Shown: one piece after another, positions 26,989 to 35,633 of the stretch
Layout: each line of letters begins with the position of its first letter
Numbering within the stretch: the stretch's first letter is position 1
NCBI RefSeq assembly: GCF_009912395.1
Contig: NZ_WNDO01000025.1
Coordinates: 22,018 to 86,017, forward strand
Direction: 5' to 3'
DNA: 64,000 nucleotides
DNA from: Luteibacter sp.
Lineage (GTDB): Bacteria > Pseudomonadota > Gammaproteobacteria > Xanthomonadales > Rhodanobacteraceae
Notes under the pieces: generated by a model
What the model saw: the letters and a program-made list of their open reading frames with translations, nothing else
What the model was told of the DNA's origin: nothing
Database searches by the model: none
Position numbers and translations under genes: made by a program

Positions 26989-27537
26989 ATGCATCGTCGA
27001 TCCGACGCGACCACGGCCACTTTCATGAACGACACATCCACGACGATCCGTTACGCCACGCGGCCTTCCGTCCTCGGCACGCTGCTCGTCGCCGCCAGCG
27101 GCAAGGGGCTGGTGGCGCTCATGTTCAGTGACGACGCGGACGCGATGACGCTGGAGTTTCTCCATCGCTTTCCGGGTGCGATGCCCGCCGGCAGGGATTC
27201 TGCCTTCGTGGCGATCGTCGACAAGGTGGCGGCGTTCGTGGAAAACCCACGCTCGGGCCTGGACGAACCGCTGGATGTGCGCGGCACCGATTTCCAGAAG
27301 CGTGTGTGGAACGCCTTGCTGACGATCGCGCCGGGTGAAACGGCGAGCTATCTCGATATCGCGAGGCAGATCGGTTCCCCCGGTTCGGTGCGCGCGGTGG
27401 CGCAAGCCTGCGGTGCGAATCCGCTATCGGTGGTGATTCCCTGCCATCGCGTCGTCCGTAGCGATGGCGGCATCTCGGGATATCACTGGGGCGTGGAAAA
27501 GAAACGCGAGCTGCTTCGTCGCGAGGGCGTGGCGTGA
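26989..27537 (+). CDS. ogt: Methylated-DNA--protein-cysteine methyltransferase (Ogt type)
   Basis: About 182 residues. This suicide enzyme transfers alkyl groups from O6-alkylguanine to its own cysteine; the active site VIPCHRVVRSDGGISGYHWG is intact and the arginine-finger helix region (GTDFQKRVWNALLTIAPGETASY) precedes it. The N-terminal domain is the short Ogt/Ada-C type; the Ada N-terminal zinc module is absent, so it is not itself the Ada regulator. The start could be ATG 26989 (used) or ATG 27025. It overlaps the AlkB gene by 4 bp (GTGA), giving a two-gene alkylation repair operon. Confidence 0.9.
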   Translation: MHRRSDATTATFMNDTSTTIRYATRPSVLGTLLVAASGKGLVALMFSDDADAMTLEFLHRFPGAMPAGRDSAFVAIVDKVAAFVENPRSGLDEPLDVRGTDFQKRVWNALLTIAPGETASYLDIARQIGSPGSVRAVAQACGANPLSVVIPCHRVVRSDGGISGYHWGVEKKRELLRREGVA

Positions 27538-28187
27538 CGGCATCGCTTTTCGATGCACATCGCCCGCAGACCGAGGGCATCGTTCCGCTCGGTGAGGGTG
27601 CCGCCGTGCTGCGTGGCTTCGCCTACATGCAGGGCGAGGCGCTGCTGGCGCAGGTGCATGCCATCGCGGACGCGGCGCCGTTCCGTCACTTGGTGACGCC
27701 AGGCGGCCATACCATGAGCGTGGCGATGAACAACTGCGGCGCGCTGGGGTGGATCAGCGATCCACGTGGCTACCGCTATTCGCCCACCGATCCGTTGACC
27801 GGGAATCCGTGGCCGACCATGCCGGAAGCGTTCATGGCGCTGGCGCGTCGTGCGGCGGCCGAACTGGGTTTCGACGATTTCGTTCCCGATGCCTGTCTGG
27901 TCAATCGTTATGCGCCGGGCGCAAAGCTTTCGATGCACCAGGATCGCAACGAACGTCGCGATACGCAGCCGATCGTTTCCGTCTCGCTCGGCATACCGGC
28001 GATGTTTCGCTTCGGCGGGCAGGGACGTGACGTCAAGCCGCTGGACGTGCCGCTCTTCCACGGCGACGTGGTGGTGTGGGGCGGGCCGTCGCGCATGAAC
28101 TACCACGGTATCGCGCCGTTGAAGGAAGCCTCGCATCCGCTGACGGAGCGCTACCGCTTTAACCTGACCTTCCGCACCGCGCGTTGA
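27534..28187 (+). CDS. alkB: Alpha-ketoglutarate-dependent DNA repair dioxygenase AlkB
   Basis: A 217-residue Fe(II)/2-oxoglutarate dioxygenase that oxidatively demethylates 1-methyladenine and 3-methylcytosine. The iron ligands are in LSMHQDRNE (H-x-D) and MNYHGIAPL (distal His); the 2-oxoglutarate-binding arginines are in RYRFNLTFR. The DNA-contact segment LVNRYAPGAKLSMHQD is also as in E. coli AlkB (216 residues). The start is GTG at 27534, overlapping the stop of the methyltransferase gene, so the two repair activities are translationally coupled. Confidence 0.95.
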   Translation: MTASLFDAHRPQTEGIVPLGEGAAVLRGFAYMQGEALLAQVHAIADAAPFRHLVTPGGHTMSVAMNNCGALGWISDPRGYRYSPTDPLTGNPWPTMPEAFMALARRAAAELGFDDFVPDACLVNRYAPGAKLSMHQDRNERRDTQPIVSVSLGIPAMFRFGGQGRDVKPLDVPLFHGDVVVWGGPSRMNYHGIAPLKEASHPLTERYRFNLTFRTAR

Positions 28188-28188
28188 G

Positions 28189-29109
28189 TCACCCGGCGAC
28201 GCCGCGCGCCTCGCCCAGCAACCAGTCGCGGAAGGCCTGCAGCTTGGGCAGCGATGCGCACTCGGCCCGGTTGACGACGTAGTAGGCCAGTTCGGAAGCC
28301 TGCTCAATCTCCGGGAACAAGCGCACCAGCCGACCGCTGGCGAGGTCGTCGCGCACCATCACGCTGCGCGCGAGCGCGACGCCATGACCGTCGATGGCGG
28401 CCTGCAATACGGCGGCGGAATTGTTGATGCGCAGGCCGCGCGTGGTGTCCACGTTCGCCGCTCCGGCATGTTCCAGCCACGCCTGCCATGACGCGAAGCC
28501 GATATGGGTGTCCACCGACTGATCGTGGATCAGCGTCCTGGCGGCGAGGTCGGAGGGTGCGCGTAGATCGCGGTGTTCGGCCAGCCAGCGTGGCGAACAC
28601 ACGGGAAAGACCTGTTCGTCCATCAGCTTCTCGGCCACCAGCCCCGGCCATTCCCCACGGCCGTAGCGCACGCCGATGTCGATGCCCTGCGCCGTGAAGT
28701 CCATGAGCTTCAGGCTGGTGTCCAGGCGCACGTCGGTATCCGGATAAGCGACCTGAAAATGCTCCAGGCGCGGCAGCAACCACTTCGCGGCGAACGCAGG
28801 ACTTACCGTCACGGTGAGCACGCCGCTGGCGGACGATTCGCGAAGGCGGCTCAAGCCCAGGGTAAGGCGATCGAATCCGGCGCGGATATCCGGCAGCGCA
28901 CGTTCCGCGGCTTCCGTGGGCACCAGTCGCGCCCTGCCGCTGGTGCCTCGATGGAACAGCGCGGTGCCCAGCCAGTCTTCAAGGCTACGGACCAGCTGGC
29001 CCACCGCGGCGGGCGTCACGCTCAGCTCGGCGGCAGCGGCCGAGAAGCTCTGGTGCCGAGCGCTGGCCTCGAAGGCGCGCAAGGCGTTGAGGAACACGGG
29101 CGATTTCAT
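28189..29109 (-). CDS. LysR-family regulator, GcvA-like
   Basis: A 306-residue LysR-type regulator of the GcvA/AmpR-like group. HTH: LNALRAFEASARHQSFSAAA and ELSVTPAAVGQLVRSLEDWLG; effector domain: TVSPAFAAKWLLPRLEHFQ and DIGVRYGRGEWPGLVAEKL. It is divergent from the five-gene oxidoreductase operon starting at 29267 and a three-half-site CAAAGAA operator lies directly upstream of it, so it probably controls itself and that operon. ATG 29109 is chosen because the HTH then starts at residue 6. It ends 1 bp from the convergent alkB. Confidence 0.9.
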   Translation of the reverse strand: MKSPVFLNALRAFEASARHQSFSAAAAELSVTPAAVGQLVRSLEDWLGTALFHRGTSGRARLVPTEAAERALPDIRAGFDRLTLGLSRLRESSASGVLTVTVSPAFAAKWLLPRLEHFQVAYPDTDVRLDTSLKLMDFTAQGIDIGVRYGRGEWPGLVAEKLMDEQVFPVCSPRWLAEHRDLRAPSDLAARTLIHDQSVDTHIGFASWQAWLEHAGAANVDTTRGLRINNSAAVLQAAIDGHGVALARSVMVRDDLASGRLVRLFPEIEQASELAYYVVNRAECASLPKLQAFRDWLLGEARGVAG

Positions 29110-29114
29110 GGCGG

Positions 29115-29143
29115 CAAAGAAATTCTTTGTATGAGGCAAAGAA
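29115..29143. promoter_or_regulatory. LTTR-type operator with three CAAAGAA half-sites
   Basis: CAAAGAA (29115-29121), TTCTTTG (29123-29129) and CAAAGAA (29137-29143) alternate in orientation. The first two form a 7-1-7 palindrome and the last two a 7-7-7 palindrome containing TTTG-N7-CAAA, which satisfies the T-N11-A rule. The block begins five bases upstream of the LysR start codon, in the region shared with the divergent operon, as expected for autoregulation. Confidence 0.65.
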
Positions 29144-29266
29144 TATACCGTTTGTGGGGGTTCCAGGCGGCGATCAAGATGCGGGCATGCCAGGAAAGCG
29201 CTTCCAGCGGCCGCTGAGGCCATGGAAAGTTTTTCTGAACCGCCAACCCCCATCGGGAACCCGATC

Positions 29267-29608
29267 ATGATGGTCGACTGGAACACCTACCGCGACGCCC
29301 TGCATCGCACCGTCGGCGATTTCGCCAAGCTCAACCCGCCCGTGATGCGTGGCCTGTCCATGATGTCGGGCGCCGAGAAGGACGGCCACCTCGGTCCGAA
29401 GATCCACGAACTGATCGCGTTGGCCGTTGCCGTGACGACCCGTTGCGACGGCTGCATCGCGACGCATGTGAAGGCCGCTGCCGAGCACGGCGCGACCCGC
29501 GAGGAGATCGCCGAAGCCCTCGGCACGGCCATCGCGCTCAACGCGGGTGCCGCGCTGACCTACACGGCCCGTACGCTGGACGCGTTCGACGCGCTACCGT
29601 CCGCCTGA
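29267..29608 (+). CDS. AhpD-like carboxymuconolactone decarboxylase family protein
   Basis: A 113-residue all-helical protein. The C-x-x-C-x3-H motif in AVTTRCDGCIATHVKAAAEHG is the redox centre of AhpD-like peroxidase partners, and the downstream EEIAEALGTAIALNAGAALTY helix is typical of the family. It would act in the cytosol, perhaps reducing hydroperoxides. It is the first gene of a co-oriented set (cupin, amine oxidase, two SDRs) divergent from the GcvA-like regulator. ATG 29267 is preferred to 29222 because the earlier stretch has no family similarity. Confidence 0.85.
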   Translation: MMVDWNTYRDALHRTVGDFAKLNPPVMRGLSMMSGAEKDGHLGPKIHELIALAVAVTTRCDGCIATHVKAAAEHGATREEIAEALGTAIALNAGAALTYTARTLDAFDALPSA

Positions 29609-29627
29609 GATCGCGAGCCGTTGAGCC

Positions 29628-30281
29628 ATGCGCATCCATGCCGACCTTTCGCTTCCCGCGATCGTCACGCCCGACGACTATCGCTGGGTCGCCTCGCCGC
29701 AAGCAGGCGTGACGCGCATGATGCTCGACTGCGTCGGTGACGAGTGCGCCCGCGCGACCAGCATCGTGCGTTACGCGCCGGGTTCGATCTTTCCGCGACA
29801 TGCCCACCCGGGTGGCGAGGAAATCCTGGTCCTGTCGGGCACGTTCTCCGACGACAGTGGCGATCATCCGGCCGGCAGCTACCTGCGTCATCCCTCGGAC
29901 TCGTGCCACGCGCCCTCCAGCGCGCAGGGCGCCACGATCTTCGTGAAACTGCGGCAGATGTCGCCCATGGACGCTCGCCGCGTCCGCATCGATACGAAGG
30001 ATCCCGGAAACTGGTCGTCCATCGACGGCGGTGCGGTGTGCGCGCTGCACGAACACGATGGCGAACGCGTCGCGTTGCGCCGACTACCCGCGGGACAGGT
30101 GCTGGAATACGACCGTTCGATGCTCGTGGAGATACTCATCCTCGTCGGCGAACTGTGCGAGCAAGACAGGCGTTTCCCCGCAGGCAGCTGGTTGCGTCTT
30201 CCCGCCGGCCACCATGACGGCTTCCGCGCCGGCGACGCGGGCCTTACCGCCTATATCAAGACAGGGCACCCGCCATGTTGA
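29628..30281 (+). CDS. ChrR-like double-cupin protein
   Basis: A 217-residue protein with two cupin barrels of the ChrR type, the fold seen in the C-terminal half of anti-sigma factor ChrR. The first barrel has the metal-binding set FPRHAHPGGEEILVLSG, followed by SYLRHPSDSCH; the second (about 125-215) has VLEYDRSMLVEILILVGELC but with fewer metal ligands. There is no zinc anti-sigma domain, so it is not itself an anti-sigma factor. Situated 19 bp after the AhpD-like gene and overlapping the amine oxidase gene by 7 bp. Role unknown; redox sensing or a dioxygenase-like activity is possible. Confidence 0.75.
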   Translation: MRIHADLSLPAIVTPDDYRWVASPQAGVTRMMLDCVGDECARATSIVRYAPGSIFPRHAHPGGEEILVLSGTFSDDSGDHPAGSYLRHPSDSCHAPSSAQGATIFVKLRQMSPMDARRVRIDTKDPGNWSSIDGGAVCALHEHDGERVALRRLPAGQVLEYDRSMLVEILILVGELCEQDRRFPAGSWLRLPAGHHDGFRAGDAGLTAYIKTGHPPC

Positions 30282-31411
30282 GCTTCCGCGTTGTCATCGT
30301 CGGTGCGGGGATCGCCGGCCTCTACGCCGCCGTCCATCTTCTGGAGCGTGGCGTCGACGAGGTCCTGGTACTGGAAGCACGGGATCGTATAGGCGGTCGC
30401 GTGTTGTCCCTTCCCGAGGGATCCACGCGTTACGACCTGGGCGCGACGTGGTACTGGCCGGCCATGCAGGACGAGTTGCATGCGCTCATTTCGCGGCTGG
30501 GTGTTACCACGCTGGCGCAGCACGAAGCCGGCGACATGCTTGTGGAGCGTACGGTCTCGCGTTCGCCCGATCGGTTCACCGGCTTTGCTTCCGCGCCACC
30601 TTCCATGCGGTTGGCGGGTGGCATGGCCTCGTTGGCCGACGCGCTTGTGCGACGTATTCCAGAAGATCGCCTGCGCTTGGGGCATCGCGTAGCGGACATG
30701 ACGGCGGATGGGGACGGCGTCACCGTGCGGGCGATCCGCGACGATGGTGCGTTCGTCGTCTTCCACGCAGATCATGTCCTGCTCGCAATACCGCCACGGC
30801 TCGCGACGGCGATCGACATGCAGCCCGCCCTGTCCACGGGAACGCAACGGCAGTGGAATGCCGTCGGTACCTGGATGGCGCCGCACGCAAAGTACGTCGC
30901 GGTCTACGACACACCTTTCTGGCGGCATGAAGGCCTTTCCGGACATGCGCGGAGCACGACCGGGCCGCTCGTGGAGATCCATGACGCCTCGGCGGACGAT
31001 GGCGAGGGCGCGCTGTTCGGTTTCATCGGTGTCCCCGCGACGATGCGACGGCGGATGCCCGACGCCGCGCTACGCGAGCTATGTCGCGCGCAGCTGGTGC
31101 GGCTGTTCGGCCCACGTGCCGGCGAACCGCGGGCGGAGTACGTGAAGGACTGGGCCGCCGATCCCTGCACGGCAACGCAGGCCGACCAGATGGCAGGTGG
31201 GCACCACGACACCGCCGCCGCCATCGGTCACGGCGACGGCCCGTGGCAACACTTTCTGACGGGCATCGCGAGCGAATGGTCGCCATCGATGCCGGGTTAT
31301 ATCGCTGGCGCGGTGGAAGCCGCGCGACAGGGTGCCAATCGTGCGATCGGCCTCATCCCTTCCGCGACAGCGTCGTCGGTCGCCCTACCGGAGTCATCCC
31401 ATGAAGCTTGA
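30275..31411 (+). CDS. FAD-dependent amine oxidase-like oxidoreductase
   Basis: A 378-residue flavoprotein of the monoamine oxidase/polyamine oxidase group. FAD binding: VVIVGAGIAGLYAAVHLL, then LEARDRIGGRVLS; substrate-side segment DLGATWYWP; C-terminal flavin motif SMPGYIAGAVEAARQGANRA. It is shorter than typical MAOs (about 450), lacking a membrane anchor. It overlaps the cupin gene upstream and the SDR gene downstream (11 bp), so translation is coupled through the operon. The substrate is unknown. Confidence 0.85.
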   Translation: MLSFRVVIVGAGIAGLYAAVHLLERGVDEVLVLEARDRIGGRVLSLPEGSTRYDLGATWYWPAMQDELHALISRLGVTTLAQHEAGDMLVERTVSRSPDRFTGFASAPPSMRLAGGMASLADALVRRIPEDRLRLGHRVADMTADGDGVTVRAIRDDGAFVVFHADHVLLAIPPRLATAIDMQPALSTGTQRQWNAVGTWMAPHAKYVAVYDTPFWRHEGLSGHARSTTGPLVEIHDASADDGEGALFGFIGVPATMRRRMPDAALRELCRAQLVRLFGPRAGEPRAEYVKDWAADPCTATQADQMAGGHHDTAAAIGHGDGPWQHFLTGIASEWSPSMPGYIAGAVEAARQGANRAIGLIPSATASSVALPESSHEA

Positions 31412-32141
31412 AGGCAAGACGGCCCTCGTTACCGGAGGCAGCAGCGGCATCGGACTCGCCACCGCTGCGCTGTTCGTTCGCGAAGGCGCACGCGTGGCGA
31501 TCACCGGGCGTGACGAAGCGAAGCTGGCGAAGGTCGCGCAGCAACTCGGACCGGCCGTGCTCCCCATCGTGGCCGATGTGCGGTCGCTCGATGACCTGCG
31601 TCGTGTGCGCGGTGTCTTGGAAACGGAATTCAACGGCCTGGATATCTTCTTCGCCAATGCTGGCGTCGCCTTTGGCACGCCGCTGGACGGTACGGAGGTC
31701 TCTCGATACGACGAGTTGATGGATACCAACGTCAAGGGCGTCTTCTTCTCGATGCAGGCGATCTCGCCGCTGTTGCGCGATGGCGCCTCGGTGATTCTCA
31801 ACACGTCGTGGCTTGCCGACGTGGGTACGTCCGGCCTGTCGATGCTGTCAGCGTCGAAGGCGGCGGTGCGTTCGCTGGCACGGACCTGGTCGGCTGAATT
31901 GCTGTCGCGTCGTATCCGGGTAAACGCGGTCAGCCCCGGTGCGATCGACACGCCGATCCATGGCCCCCAACAGGCCGATGACGTCACCGCCGCCAAGGCG
32001 CGCATCGCCCAGTGCGTGCCGCTCGGTCGCCTCGGCGAGGCGGAGGACATCGCGCAGGCCGCGCTGTTCCTGGCCAGTGACGCTTCCCGCTACATGCTGG
32101 GTGCGGAGATCGCCGTCGATGGCGGCTTCGCCCAGCTCTGA
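31401..32141 (+). CDS. SDR-family protein lacking the catalytic tyrosine
   Basis: A 246-residue classical SDR by fold: [14 protein letters not shown] cofactor loop, ANAG at 85-88, S136 in ILNTSWLAD, and the C-terminal GGFAQL end. The catalytic YxxxK reads LSASK here, with Leu149 in place of Tyr and Lys153 kept; the codon is CTG, so it is not a reading problem. Without Tyr the normal hydride-transfer chemistry is not expected. It may be a non-enzymatic or partner subunit, possibly of the SDR encoded 29 bp downstream, which has the opposite defect. Confidence 0.85.
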   Translation: MKLEGKTALVTGGSSGIGLATAALFVREGARVAITGRDEAKLAKVAQQLGPAVLPIVADVRSLDDLRRVRGVLETEFNGLDIFFANAGVAFGTPLDGTEVSRYDELMDTNVKGVFFSMQAISPLLRDGASVILNTSWLADVGTSGLSMLSASKAAVRSLARTWSAELLSRRIRVNAVSPGAIDTPIHGPQQADDVTAAKARIAQCVPLGRLGEAEDIAQAALFLASDASRYMLGAEIAVDGGFAQL

Positions 32142-32170
32142 TATTTCCCTGGAACGAAAGGACAAACGAC

Positions 32171-32941
32171 ATGCGTTTTGAAAATAAGGTCATCGCGATC
32201 ACCGGTGGCGGTTCGGGTATCGGCAAGGAAACGGCGCGTCGCTTCGTGGCCGAAGGCGCCAGCGTGGTCATCAATGGACGCGACCGGCAGAAGCTTGTCG
32301 CCGCGGCGAAGGAGATCGACCCGTCCGGTAGCCGCGTGGTCGTCACCGATGGCGACATCGCCGATCCGCACACCGGCCAGACCCTCGTTGACACGGCCGT
32401 GCGCCGCTTCGATCGGCTCGACGTGCTCGTGAACAATGCAGGCGTGTTCAATCCGAAGGCCTTCCTTGATCTTACCGAGGCCGACTACGACTGGTACCTC
32501 GACACGATCCTGAAGGGCAAGTTCTTCACCGCGCAGGCCGCGGCCCGTGCGATGAAGGACAGCGGTGGCGGCGCCATCGTGCAGACCGGTTCCATGTGGG
32601 CGATCCAGGCCATCGGCGCCACGCCGTCGGCCGCGTATTCCGCCGCCAACGCCGGCGTGCACGCGATGGTGCGCAACCTGGCGATCGAGCTGGCGCCGTA
32701 CCGCATCCGCATCAATGCCGTGGCACCCGCCGTGGTGGAGACGCCGGTGTACAACACCTTCATGAGCGACGCGCAGGTCAAGGAAGTGCTGCCCACGTTC
32801 GATGCCTTCCATCCGCTGGGACGCAACGGCCAGCCGGCCGATGTCGCCGAGGCCATCCTGTTCCTCGCCTCCGAGCAGGCGGGTTGGATCACCGGCACGG
32901 TGCTGCCGGTGGACGGTGGCGTCACCGCCGGTCGCCAGTAA
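32171..32941 (+). CDS. SDR-family protein lacking the catalytic lysine
   Basis: A 256-residue classical SDR by fold: [14 protein letters not shown] cofactor loop, NNAG at 88-91, S141 in [10 protein letters not shown] and Y156 in AAYSAANAG. The lysine of YxxxK is Asn160 (codon AAC). This Lys normally lowers the Tyr pKa and binds the nicotinamide ribose, so activity may be weak or altered. It follows the Tyr-less SDR in the same operon and ends overlapping the convergent MocR-type gene by 20 bp. Confidence 0.87.
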   Translation: MRFENKVIAITGGGSGIGKETARRFVAEGASVVINGRDRQKLVAAAKEIDPSGSRVVVTDGDIADPHTGQTLVDTAVRRFDRLDVLVNNAGVFNPKAFLDLTEADYDWYLDTILKGKFFTAQAAARAMKDSGGGAIVQTGSMWAIQAIGATPSAAYSAANAGVHAMVRNLAIELAPYRIRINAVAPAVVETPVYNTFMSDAQVKEVLPTFDAFHPLGRNGQPADVAEAILFLASEQAGWITGTVLPVDGGVTAGRQ

Positions 32942-34409
32942 GCGATCGATCGATCAACCTCGCCAGCGTCGCGACCAGATCGTCCATGCGCGACGCCTCC
33001 GTGTTGCCGTAGCCGAGCACGAGGCCGTTGCATGTGGGTGTCGCCGAGGAGACGAAGGCCGAGAGGGCTTCCGGCGCCATGCCGTGCTCGCGGGCGAGAA
33101 AGGCGACACGGCGATCCGGCACCTGTGCGGGAAGATGCAGCGCGAGGTGCATGCCGCTGTCGCCTCCAGTGATCGTGTGCGGGAGGCGCAGATGCTTGCC
33201 CAGCGCATCCCGCAACGCATCCCGGCGTTCACGGTAAAGGCGGCGCATCGCGGCCACGTGCCGGCCAAACCGTCCGTCACGGATGAAGTCGGCCAGGGCC
33301 AGTTGTTCGAAGCGTCGCCCACCGCGCAGCAATTCGCCCAGCACGGGCCGCATCGCGGGCAGCAGCGAGGACGGCACGATGAGAAAACCCATGCGCAATG
33401 CGGGAAACATCGTCTTGCTGAAGCTGCCGACATAGAGCACGGGAGCATCGGGCACCAGGCCCTGCATCGCGCCGATCGACTCGCCCGAGCGCCGGAATTC
33501 GCTGTCGTAATCGTCCTCGACGATCCATGCACCGTGCGCCGCCGCGTTGCGCAACAACGCGAGCCGCCGGCTCGCGGACAGCACCGAGCCCAGGGGATAT
33601 TGGTGCGAGGGCGTCGTGTACACGAGTTTCGGCGGCCGCAAAGCCCAGTCGTCGTCGGCAATGACGATCCCGGCGTCGTCCACCGCACACGCGACGACAT
33701 CCACGCCACCGGCCGCCATCGCGTCCTGGGCGCCGCGATAGCCCGGGTTTTCGATCCATGCCGTGTCGCCCACGTCGGCCAGCAGGCGCACGCATAGCGC
33801 TAGTGCTTCCTGTGCGCCCTTGGTGATCACGACCTGGTCGGGCGTCGCGCGTACGCCACGCGCCATCGCCAGATGGCGCAGGACGGCCGCACGCAGTTCG
33901 AGTTCGCCACACGGATCGCCATGGCCAAGTGCTTCATGGCCGCGGCGTGCGATGGCTTCATCGAGGCAACGCTTCCAGGCGGCGACGGGAAAGCGATCCA
34001 GCGCGGGTACACCGGGCCGCAGCGCGAATCCGTCGCCCGCTACGGCGGCGCGGCGGGGAATGCGCATCGCCCTGGCGGAAAGCGAGGGCGACCGGGCGAC
34101 ATGCGCGGCGGCCGAGGGGGGCGCCGGGCGGCGCAGGTCGGCGACGCGCGTGCCCGACCGATCCGCTTCGATGTATCCCTCCGCGCCTAGCAGTTCGTAC
34201 ACGGCGGTCACCGTGTTTCGGGACACGCCCATCGTGGCGGCGAACTGGCGCGATCCTGGGAGGCGACTCCCGGCCGGAAGTCGTCCATCGAGGATGCCGG
34301 TGCGCAGGTGCCGCAGCAGCTGTCCCTGCAACGACAGTCCGGTGCCTCGCGGCCGAAGCGAGCCGGCAAGAAAGTCGGTCCACGTGGCGTCGTCGCGCTG
34401 TGCGGTCAT
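32922..34409 (-). CDS. MocR/PdxR-family regulator (GntR HTH fused to aminotransferase fold)
   Basis: A 495-residue chimera: an N-terminal GntR winged helix ([40 protein letters not shown]) followed by a fold-type I PLP-dependent aminotransferase domain. The PLP lysine is in [17 protein letters not shown], and the cofactor aspartate/tyrosine region reads VEDDYDSEF. MocR regulators commonly control vitamin B6, GABA or taurine genes and bind pyridoxal phosphate as effector. The divergent gene is a GNAT acetyltransferase at 34518. It overlaps the SDR gene convergently by 20 bp. Confidence 0.92.
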   Translation of the reverse strand: MTAQRDDATWTDFLAGSLRPRGTGLSLQGQLLRHLRTGILDGRLPAGSRLPGSRQFAATMGVSRNTVTAVYELLGAEGYIEADRSGTRVADLRRPAPPSAAAHVARSPSLSARAMRIPRRAAVAGDGFALRPGVPALDRFPVAAWKRCLDEAIARRGHEALGHGDPCGELELRAAVLRHLAMARGVRATPDQVVITKGAQEALALCVRLLADVGDTAWIENPGYRGAQDAMAAGGVDVVACAVDDAGIVIADDDWALRPPKLVYTTPSHQYPLGSVLSASRRLALLRNAAAHGAWIVEDDYDSEFRRSGESIGAMQGLVPDAPVLYVGSFSKTMFPALRMGFLIVPSSLLPAMRPVLGELLRGGRRFEQLALADFIRDGRFGRHVAAMRRLYRERRDALRDALGKHLRLPHTITGGDSGMHLALHLPAQVPDRRVAFLAREHGMAPEALSAFVSSATPTCNGLVLGYGNTEASRMDDLVATLARLIDRSLTGDRR

Positions 34410-34517
34410 GGGGCAGGGATCCTGGGCGTGCTGGCACCATCATATCGGTCCATCGTGGCACCACCGGAAGGTCCAGCGACGCCTAGGCTGGCATGGTCCT
34501 TTCCTCTGGAGATATCC

Positions 34518-35267
34518 ATGGCCCCCCGTCTGAACGCCTTCGGGCAACCCATTGGCGAATCGATGGCCGCGTGGCAACCCCGGGCACGGCCCGCACGCGT
34601 TGTCCTGGAGGGACGCCACTGCCGTCTCGAACCCTTGGACCCGGCACGGCACGGCGCCGATCTATGGCATGCCCACTCACAGGCCATGGATGCCAGTGGC
34701 TGGACCTATCTTGCCGTGGGCCCCTTCGATGATGCGGCGGCGTTCGCTCATTACCTGGCGCAGGCGGCGACCAGCGAGGATCCGCTGCACTACGCGGTGG
34801 TCGACCGGTACAGCGGCAAGGCGCTGGGTACGTTGTCGCTCATGCGGATCGATCCCGCCCACGGTGTCGTCGAGGTAGGCAACGTGGTGTTCTCGCCATC
34901 CCTCAGGCGGACGCCGATCTCCACCGAAGCGCAGTACCTGCTCATGGCCTACGTCTTCGATACCCTGGGTTACCGTCGCTATGAATGGAAGTGCGACAGC
35001 CTCAACGGGCCGTCGCGTGATGCCGCCCTTCGTCTCGGCTTCCAGTTCGAAGGCGTCTTTCGGCAGGCCATCGTCTACAAGGGGCGCAGCCGGGATACCG
35101 CGTGGTACTCGGTGATCGACGGGGAATGGCAAGCCGTGCGCGCGGGATTCGTCCAATGGCTGTCCGAGGATAATTTCGATGCGTCCGGCGCGCAGCGGCG
35201 ACCCCTCGCGGATATCCGGAAGGAAACCAGCGACATGACCGGCTCCGCCACGCAGGCAAGTTCCTGA
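34518..35267 (+). CDS. GNAT acetyltransferase (RimJ/RimL-like)
   Basis: A 249-residue acetyltransferase of the RimJ/RimL type: LEGRHCRLEPLDPARHGADL at the start, VVDRYSGKALGTLSLMRID and VEVGNVVFSPSLRRTPISTE in the core, and YRRYEWKCDSLNGPSRDAALRLGF near the end, matching the family that N-acetylates protein or small-molecule amines. The C-terminal 25 residues are polar and probably disordered. It is divergent from the MocR-type regulator and a likely target of it. Confidence 0.85.
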   Translation: MAPRLNAFGQPIGESMAAWQPRARPARVVLEGRHCRLEPLDPARHGADLWHAHSQAMDASGWTYLAVGPFDDAAAFAHYLAQAATSEDPLHYAVVDRYSGKALGTLSLMRIDPAHGVVEVGNVVFSPSLRRTPISTEAQYLLMAYVFDTLGYRRYEWKCDSLNGPSRDAALRLGFQFEGVFRQAIVYKGRSRDTAWYSVIDGEWQAVRAGFVQWLSEDNFDASGAQRRPLADIRKETSDMTGSATQASS

Positions 35268-35633
35268 GGTGTTCGTGTCGTCTCGCAGAAACTCGTGCCT
35301 GGCGTGCAGCGTGATGAAGGCGAGGGCCGACGTATAGGACGATTACGCGCGATGCATCCGTTGTGCGGGGAAGTTCAAGGAACGGAAGACGCGATGGACC
35401 GACGTGGTATCGCCTACCCCTGAGTGGGTATGTCGTGATGACGAGGTATGCCTACCCTCCGCCGCGACAGCGTTCCGGTGCCCTCGTCCGTTCCAGTGGT
35501 GGGAGTATGCAGACGCGCAAACAGGGATCTGCCGTCACATCCGTCCGGACACCGACGGCGACGGCCTCCGGCCATGCCCGGACCTGGGGCGGGCGTTGTC
35601 TTCCAGCGACTTCAACCAGGGAACCAACGCCCC
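35268..35633. other. 366-bp gap upstream of the giant glycosidase gene
   Basis: No gene is supported here. The frame of the large gene stays open back to 35448, but codons before ATG 35634 would put unrelated residues in front of the signal peptide. The interval holds a possible regulator palindrome (35415-35430), a related TACCC half-site at about 35451, and presumably the promoter and a long 5' leader. Confidence 0.6.
35415..35430. promoter_or_regulatory. TACCCCT-GA-GTGGGTA, possible LuxR/NarL-type site
   Basis: A 7-2-7 arrangement with perfect outer arms TACCC/GGGTA, close to the NarL heptamer pattern (TACYYMT-N2-inverted). It is about 205 bp upstream of the giant gene's start. A further TACCC lies at about 35451. 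Which regulator binds is unknown. Confidence 0.35.

Noticed and set aside
35448..35633. An upstream ATG at 35448 as the start of the giant gene
   Set aside because: It would add 62 Pro/Arg-rich residues ahead of an otherwise normal Sec signal peptide and bury the signal in the chain; ATG 35634 is followed directly by the basic and hydrophobic parts.
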